Origin: JAHRAW01 sp963693025
Lineage (GTDB): Bacteria; Pseudomonadota; Gammaproteobacteria; Arenicellales; Poriferihabitantaceae
Reading direction: 5' to 3'
DNA length: 64,000 nucleotides
Assembly (NCBI GenBank): GCA_963693025.1
Contig: OY843749.1
Coordinates: forward strand, 868,001-932,000
Shown: in pieces, positions 13,401 to 22,400 of the stretch
How the letters are laid out: each line of letters starts with the position of its first letter
Position numbering within the stretch: position 1 is the stretch's first letter
Notes under the pieces: model-generated
What the model was told of the DNA's origin: nothing
Database searches by the model: none
Seen by the model: the letters and a program-made list of their open reading frames with translations, nothing else
Program-made: the position numbers and the translations under genes

Positions 13401-16400
13401 GCGGTCGTTGTCGCTAATCGTCACCGTCACAACAGCGGCAACGGCGGCATCGTAATCCGCGCCGCCTGCGGTATGGGTAATCGCGATGGTGTCGTCGCCG
13501 GCGTCATCGTCTTCACCACCGGCAACGACAATCGTCTGCTCCACATTCCAGTTGCCGGCGGTAAAAGTCAGCGCCTCATCCACCCCCGGCGTCAATGTCA
13601 AATCGTGGTCGCTCAGGGCGATGCTGGCGGTAACGGTTACTTCGCCGCTCGGCTCGGTCGCCAGCCGCACGGTGTAGGCGCCGCCGGCGCCGCCCTCGCC
13701 GACGGTCAGGGCGGACACCGACAAGTCGACGCGCTTGATGTCGTTGTCGTCCACGGTCACCGTCACATCAAAGGCGCTCAGGTCGATGCCGTCGTAATCC
13801 GCGCCGCCGACCGCGTGAGTAATCGTCGCGGTGTCGTCGTTGCCGTCGTCGTCTTCGGCGGCGGTTACGAAAACCGACTGCGCCACATTCCAGTCGGCGG
13901 CGGTGAAGGTCACGGCGGCGGGGGAGACGGTGGCGGTGGCGGGGGCGTCGCTGGTCGGCGTAATCGTCACATCGCCGCTCGGCAGCGTGTCCAACACCAC
14001 GCTATAACCGCTGACCCCGCCCTCGGTCACGGTCAGGTCGATGGGCGACACATCAACCCCGACGTCGTCGTCTTCAATCACCGTCACCGGCACATCGGCG
14101 ACCACCACGCCCGCGTAGTCGGCGCCGCTGACTGCGTGCCGGAGGGTGGCGGTGGCGTCGGCGAGGGCGTCGTCATCGGTGGCGGCGGTGAGCGTGACTC
14201 GTTGCACGTGGCTCCAGTTGTCCACGCCGAAGGTCAGTGCGTTACCCGCGCCGAGCGCGACGCCATCGCGGCTGAGCGACAAGTCGTGCGCCGCACCGGC
14301 GATGCTCGGCAACACGCTCACATCGCCATCCGGCTGTGCGCGCAACGCCACCTCGTAAATCACGCTCGCGCCCTCGTCCACGGTCAGCGCAACCAAGTCT
14401 ATGTCGCTGCGGAAGGGGGTTACGGCGACCCCGTCCAAGTCGTTGTCGTTCACCGCCACCGTCACCGTGGGCAGCGTGACGCCGATGTAATCCGCGTCCG
14501 ACTGAGACGCAACCGGCGCCGAGACGCTGAGGGTGACGGTTTCATCATCGGCGTTAAAGTCTTCGTTAGCCACGACGGTAACCGTCTGCGCCACATTCCA
14601 GTTGCCCGATGTGAAGCGCAAGCCCGCGTCCGGCAGCACGGACACGCCGGAGTCGTCCCCGACAAAGACCGCCCCGACCGCAATATCGCCGCTCGGTCGC
14701 GCCGTCAGCGCCATCGTAAAAGTCGCGCGCTCGCCCTCGTCCACCGTCAGGCTGGTCGGCGTCACGCGCACCGGCACCGGGCGCACGGTTATTGTAAAAG
14801 TCAGCGTCTCCCCGTCGGCGGCGCTGGTGTCGGTGTCGCTGTCGGTGACGGTGTAGGTCAGCGTGACGGTCTCGGTGGATGCCACCGGCAAGGGCGCGCC
14901 GTGGATGACGCGCGTGCCCGATGTCGCAAACAAGGTCAAACCGGCGGGCAAGTCGGGGCTCAGCGTGTAGAGCAACGCGCCGTCTCCGCCGCTCGCCAAT
15001 GGCAGCCGCAACTGCGCGATGGCGCGCGTGGCGATGTAGGTCATGTCGTCCACCGTGGCGCCGCCGAAACTCGGCGCCGCGCGCACAATCACCGCAACCG
15101 ACAGCGTGTCGGTGTCGGCGGCGGCGGTGTTGGCGTCGGCGTCGGCGGCGGTGTAGGTCAGGGTAATCGCGGTGGCGACCGCCGTGGCGCGGGTCGGCGT
15201 GCCGGACAGCACGCGTGTGGCGGCGCTAAAAGTCAGTCCGGGCAACGCGCTCGCCAGCGCAATGTCCGCGCCGCCCGCCACCGATTGCGCGAGCGCATAA
15301 CGCAACGCGCCATTGCCGCCGCCGGCGCGCGGCAGCGTCAACGGCGTAATCGCCACGCCGACCGCATATTCCTGCGATTCAATGCGCGCGTCGTCGGCGA
15401 AAGCCGGCGCGAAGTCGCCGGCGTCCGCCACGGTGACGGTGATGCGCGCGGCGTCGGTCACCGCGCCGTAGCCGCTCACCGCGAAGGCGATGGTGGCGGT
15501 GTCGGCGGTGAAATCCAGGTCATCTCCGGCGGCGACGGTGACGTTCTGCGCGATGTTCCATTCGCCCGATGCGAAGGTCAGCGCGCTCAGTACAATACCG
15601 TTGCGGCTCAGCGTCAAGTCGTGGTCGGGCGGCGAGACGCTCGGCGCAATCGTCACCGTCGCGTCCGCGTGCACCCCGCCGCCCGGTAGCGTGGCAAGCC
15701 GCACGGTGTAAGTGCCGGTGGCACCGTTTTCGGTCACCCTCAGCGCGGTGCGAGAAATGATGACACCGTCGGTGTCGTTGTCGTCCACCGTCACCGTCAC
15801 ATCAGCGACCGCCACGCCCGCATAATCCGCCCCGCCCACCGCGTGACTAATCGTCGCGGTGTCGTCGCCGCCGTCAAAATCTTCGGCGGCGGTTACGGAA
15901 ACCGACTGCGTCACATTCCAATCGGCGGTGGTGAAGGTCAACGCCGCCGTGGTAATCGCCACATCGCCGCTGCCGCCACCACCACCACCAACGCTCGGCA
16001 TCACCGTCACCGCCCCACTCGGCAACGTCGCCAACACCACGCCATACCCCCCGCCACCGCCCTCGCCCACGGTCAACGCACTCGGCGAAACCGCCACCAT
16101 CGGGCGGTCGTCTTCGCTCACCGTCACGGTCACATCCACCTCGCTCAAATTGATGTCGTGGTAATCCGCGTCGGCGGAAGTCACCGCGTGGCTCACGGTC
16201 ACCGGCGCATCCGCCAGCGCGTCCAAATCCGCCACACCGTTGACGGTCACCATCTGCGCCTGATTCCAATCGCCGGCGGTGAAGGTCAGCGTCGCAGTGG
16301 CGGGCGAGACGCTTGCAACGCGGTCATCACCGCTGCCCGCCGTCAGCGTCACATCCGCCGCCGGCTCGGCGCTCAGCGCGACGGTGTAGGTGACGCTGCC

Positions 16401-19400
16401 GCCCTCAAGCACGCTCAGCGCGCGCGGCGAAATCGTCACATAAGGGCTGGACCGCGTGCCCAGTTGAAAGCCGGAATACGCGCCGCGCGAGTCGGCGGTG
16501 TCCTCGCCCGCCGGCAAGCCAGTGAAACGTGCATTGCTGAACACGACGCTGTGACGCGCTTGCGTGGCGCCGGCAATCGCCGCGCCGGAGGAGTCGCCGC
16601 CGGCGGCTATATTGGCGACGCCCGTGCCACCACCACCACCACCGCCACGCAACCGCCAATCCACGCTCAACGCCAACGGCGCACCGCTTGCAATACTCGC
16701 GCGCAGTTCGCCGGTGTCGCTGTGCGCGGGGGAAACGGTCAGCGTAAACGGCGCGCCGGTGTTGCCGTGCAGGTGCAGCCGCCGCAGCGCGTTCAAGCCC
16801 GCGAACATCCCCGCCGGCAGCGCGGCGAGTTGATTGTCATCCAACAACAGCGTGCTCAGCGTGGTCACATCGGCAAACGGCATCGCGGGCAGCGTCGCCA
16901 GTCGGTTGCGGCTCAGCCGCAAGGTGGTCAGCGCGTCCAGCGGTGTAAAAAGCGCCGCCGCCAGCGTGGTGAGGCGGTTGGCGCGAAGGTCGAGCACGGT
17001 GAGCGCGCGCAAGCCGGTGAATGCGCCGTCCGCTAGCGTGGCGAGGCGGTTGTCGTTCAAGAACAGCGTGGTCAATGCGCTCAAACGGGCAAACGCCCCA
17101 ATCGGCAGCGTCGTCAGCCCGTTGTTGCGCAGCGTCAAAAGCCTCAGCCGCCCGAGCCCGGTAACGCCCTCGCCCGCCGCGCCGAACAACCCGCCGGGCA
17201 ACGCGGTCAGCAACGGCGAGTCGTGAATCGATAAATAGGTGAGCGCGCTCAACTCGTCAAACAAGCCCGCCGGCAACGCCGTCAGTTGCGCGCCGCCGAG
17301 GGTGAGGATATTCAAGCGGTTCAGCCCGTTGAACAGCGCCGCCGGCAGCGTGGCGAATGGGTTGTCATCCAACGCCAGCAAGGTGAGCGCGCGCAAGTTC
17401 GTGAAAACGCCGGCGTTGAAAGCGGCGATGCGGTTGTCGTTGAGGCTCAAGGTGGCGAGCGCGCTCAGGTCGTCAAACACGCCGCTCGGCAAGGCGGTCA
17501 AGCGGTTGTCGGACAGGTTCAGCGTCACCAACTCGCTCAGCCCGTCAAACACACCGGCGGTCGGGTCGTCGCTCGTCGCCGCCGCCAACGCCGCCAGTTG
17601 GTTGTCGGACAGGTTCAAGGTGGTCAGTTGCCCCAAGTCGTCAAACACGCCGCTCGGCAAAGCGCTCAAGCGGTTGTCGGATAAGTTCAAGCCGGACAGC
17701 GCATTCAAGCCGTCAAACACGCCGTCCGGCAACGCCGTGAGTTGATTGCCGGACAAGTCCAAATCAACCAGCGCATCCAGCCCGACAAACACGCTCGCCG
17801 GCAAGGCGGTGATGCCGCCACCGCGCAGGTTGAGCGTCCTCAGCGCGCTCAAGCCGCCAAAATCATCCTCCAACAACCCGCCGCCAATCGCCCGCCCGGA
17901 CAAGTTGAGCGCGGTGATGGCGCGCAGATGCGCCGGCGTCACCTCGCCGCACTGCGTCACGCCCGCCGCCGCCACCAACGCCGCGCGCACCACCGGGCTG
18001 CGCGTGCACACCGTCGGTCTGACCGTCACCGTGAAAGTCAAACTCGCGCGGTCGTCGCCGCCGCGGTTGGCGTCGGCATCGCTCGCCGTGTAGGTCAGCG
18101 TCACGCCTTGCTCCGCGGTTACGGCTCGCGGCGTGCCTTCAAGGCGGCGCGTGGCGGCGTTGAAAGTCAAGCCGCGCGGAATCGTGGCGCGCGGCTCCAG
18201 CGCATATCTCAAGATGCCGTTGCCGCCGCTGGCGTCGGGCAGCGCCAGCGGCGCGATGGCGACGGAGACGTAATACGTGCTATCGCCCACCGTGGCATCG
18301 CCGAAACTCGGCGCGAAGTCGCCGGCGTCGATGACCGTCACCACCAAATCGGCGCTTTCAACGCCGGCATAGCCGCTCAACGCGTGGCTGATGAAGGCGG
18401 TGTCGTCATCGGGGTCGATGTCGGTGGCGGCGGAAACGGTCAATGTCTGCGCGAGGTGCCAGTTGGCGGTCGTGAAAGTCAGCCCGCCGCCGCTCGCCGT
18501 CAGGTCGTGGTCGGGCGGGGTGATGGTCGGCGGCGACACCGTCACCGTGCCGCCGGGGGCGGTGTTGAGCACGACGGTGTAGGTGGCGGCTTCGCCGGCG
18601 TTGAGCGTCAGCGCATCGGGCGTAATCAGCGCCGCCGCCTGCGCTTGGGTGGCGGTGGCGAGTTCGAAGCCGGCAAATCTTTTCCCCGGCTCGCGTAGCG
18701 GGACGGCGAACCGGGCGCTCACGAGCGCCTGTTGCGGCGCCGCAATGCCCGGCTCGCCCAGCGGCGCGCTGAAGCGGCTGCCGGCGGGGATGTTGGCGGT
18801 CATTGCCTCGCCCTCGCCATTTCGCCAAGTCACCTCAACCGGCAACGGGGCGGCTTGGCGGATGCGCGCGCGCACCTGGCCATTGCCGTATTGCATGAGG
18901 TCCACGTTGAGCGGGAGCAGGACGTTGCGGCTCGGCGCTACGCTGAGTTCGTTTAACCGCGGGCTAATGCCGTCAAAGAACCCGTCGGGCAAATCGGTCA
19001 AGGCATTGCCGCTCAGAACCACTACACGCAGTTGCTCCAGTCCGTCAAAGAGACCCGCGGGTAGCGAGGAGATTTGCCCACGCGCCGAATTCACTTCCCT
19101 GAGAAAAGTCGTCTCGTCGAAGAGACCCGCCGGCAGGGTGGTCAGTTGGGTATCCGCCATATTGAGTTCGTCCAGCGAGCGCATGCCGTCAAACGCGCCG
19201 GCGGGAAGCGAGGTGAGGGGCGAAAAGCGCAGCGTCAAGAACCTCACCGGGCTGCCGCGAAATGCGCCGACGGGCAGCGTGGTGAGCCGCGAGTTAAGCA
19301 GATAAAGTTCGACCAGCGAGGTCAGCGGGGTGAACACACCGGCGGGAAAATCGGTGAATGAATTGGCGCTCAGAGTCAGAATGGTAACCGCACTCAGCCC

Positions 19401-22400
19401 CTTGAACATCTCCCCATTGAGCGCGGCGATTGAATTAGCCTCCAAGTTCAATTCGGTCAGCGCGTCCAGCCCGGCAAACAAGCCGTCGGGCAATGCGGAG
19501 AGTCGGTTGCCTTTCAACGACAGGAACCTGAGCGAAGTCAGACCGGCGAAATCGCCGCGCCGCAACGTTTCTATTCCCCTTTCGGCAAGGCTCATCCGGG
19601 TTATCCGGCGAAGCCCCGCCGGCGTCACCTCCGTGCAGTTGTTGGCTTCGCTGAGGTACGCCACCAGCCAGTCGCGCACCACCGGCGAGCGAAAACAAAC
19701 ATCGGTCGGGTAGATGTCGATGGGCACGATGCGCGTGTCGGTGTTGCCGTCTGCGTCGGTCACGCGCACGATGTGGTTGCGCGCGGGCGCGGGGGTGGTC
19801 GGCGTGCCGCTCAGCACGCGCGTGGTGGAATCCAAAGTCAAGCCGGGCACGGGCGGAATCAGCGCGTAGGCTAACGCGCCGCTTCCGCCAGTAACGGCGG
19901 GCAGCGTCAGCGGCGTAATCGCGGCGCCGACCAGATAGATTTGCGGCGCAATGGGCGCGACGCCAAAACGCGGCTTGTCGTCGTCGGTGACGGTAACGAC
20001 GAGACTGCGCGCGGCGCTGACTGTGTCGTAGCCGGCGAGCGCGTGGTTAATCGTGGCGAGGTCGTCGAGGCTGTCGGCATCCTCGCCGGCGGTGACGGTC
20101 ACCGTGTGCGCGCGGTGCCAGTTGGCGGCGGTGAAGGTCAGCGCGCTTCCGGCGGCGGGCGTCAGCGTCAAATCGCCGGCGGCGCGGGTGAGGTGGCTCG
20201 GCGTCACCGTCACCGTGCCGGTCGGGGCGGTGTTCAGCGTCACGGTGTAGGTGGCGATGTCGCCTTCGCCCAGTTCAAGATTGATGACGCTGAACACCAC
20301 CGCCGGCACCGCCGCCGACACCGCCCGCAGCTCAAAGCCCTGATAAGAGCGGGGTTCGCTGCCGGGAAGCCTCGGCGGGTCGATGAAGCGGGCGTTGCTG
20401 AGGCGCACGGTCGCCGGCGTGGCGCCGGCGGCGCCGAACGGCGCGCTATACCGGCTGCCGACGGCAATATCGGCGGCGCCGCTTGCGCCGCCGGCAATCG
20501 CCCAATCCACGCGCACCGGGCGCGGCGTGGCGGTGCGAATGTATGCGCGCACCTGACCGTTGCCGACTTGCTCAACAGTAACCGGCATGTCCAGTCGGTT
20601 GAAATCTGCCCCGCTGGTCACGCGCGCGAGGCCCAGCCTGTCGGGCATGCGCATCCCGTCAAAAAATCCGTCCGGCAGGGCGGTCAAGCGGGTGAAATCC
20701 AGGCTTATCACATTCACCGCCGCCAGCCCGGCGAACAGCCCGGCGGGCGCCGAGGTGATTGGGTTGTTGTTCGCCGTCATCGTGTCCATCGCGTTCAAGC
20801 CCGCAAAAATGCCCGCCGGCAACGCCGCGATTTGGTTGTTTGACAGATACAATTTCTCCAACGCAACCAACCCGCGAAAGGTACCGGCGGGCAACGTGGT
20901 GAGTTCGTTTTCTTGCAGAAGCAGGTCGGTTAGGCTGCCCAACCCGTCAAAAGCGCCGACCGGCAGCGTGGTGAGGTTGTTGTTTTGCAGATTCAGGGTG
21001 GTCAGCGCGCTCAACCCGTCAAAAGCGCCGGCGGGCAGCGTGGCGATTTCATTGTCCAGCAATCTCAGGCTGGTCAGCGCGCTCACACCGCGAAAAACCC
21101 CCGCCGGCAACGTGGTCAGTCTGTTGCGCTCAAGCATTAGCAGGGTCAGTTTGTCGCGCCCGGCGAACAAGCCATCGGGCAGCGTCTCCAGCAGGTTGTC
21201 TTCCATCACCACCACGGTCAATTCGCTCAAGTCGTCAAAGGCGCCGGCGGGCAGCGTGGTCAGTCGGTTATTGCGCAGGCTCAGCCGGCTCAGACGGCTC
21301 AATCCGTCAAACACGCCGTCGGGCAGCGCGGTCAAGCCGTTGCCTTGTAGCGACAAAGTGGTCAAGTTATCCAGCCCGTCAAAAATGCCGTCGGGCAGGG
21401 GGCGGTAATCGGCATCGTTCATGTCGAGCGTGGCGAGGTTGGGAAGGTCGCGGAAATCGCCGCTTTGCGGTGTGCTATTGGGGGAAGCCACAACATTGAG
21501 TACGGTAATGCCGTCCAAATCCGCCTGCGTGATTAGATTGCAGTCGTTGGTGCGGGTCACCGCCGACAAAATCGCGGTGACCACCGCCGGCGAGCGGTCA
21601 ACGCAGGCGGAGGACGGATAAACCGTAATGCTAACGTCTTGGGTGGCGGTGTCGCCGTCGCGGTCGGTAACGGTGTGGGTGGTGGTGGTGACGGCGGCGG
21701 CGGCGGTCGGCGTGCCGCTCAGCGTGCGCGTGGCGGGGTCATACGTCAGCCCCGCGGGAATCGGGCTGAGCGCGTAGGTGAACGGGAAGTCGCCGCTGGC
21801 GTCGGGCAGTGTGACCGCGGCGATGGGCGTGTTGACGGCGTAAAACTGGTGCGCGAAGCGCTGCCTGAAACTCAGCGGCTTATCCAACTCATAAATGCTG
21901 ACGATGATGTCACCGCCGGTGGTGATGCCGCCGTAACCGCTCACCGCGTGCGAGATGGTGGCGGTTTCGTCGAGGTTGTCGGCGTCGGCGACCACACTGA
22001 GGGTGAACGCTTGCGGACGGAACCAGTTGTCGGTGGCGAAGGTCAGCGCGGACGGGTTGAGCGCCAAGTCCGCATCGGATGGGTTGAGAGCCGGCGTCAC
22101 CGTCACCGCCCCGCTGGGCAGGGTATTCAAGACGACGGCGTAAAACCGGTTGACGTTGTCTTCCGCCACCGACACCGTCGTGGTTGAAATCACCACCTCG
22201 GGCGCGGGCGGCGGAGTCGCTAACCTGAAGCCCGTCAGTTGACCTGTGGTGTCTGCGGTATTCTCAGTGTTGCCGGCGATTCGGGCATTGCTAATCGTGA
22301 CAGACGGCGCTTGCTGGTCGATGAGACCAAAGCGCGCGCTCAAGCGGCGACCGGCGGGTAGCGTGGCGGTGCGGCTGTTGCCGGCGGCGAGTCGCCAGTC

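Noticed and set aside
273..22187. Many long plus-strand open frames (200-738 codons) rich in Arg, Gly, His, Val
   Set aside because: They are antisense shadows of the giant minus-strand gene. Their period equals its super-repeat, and they lack ribosome binding sites and domain character.
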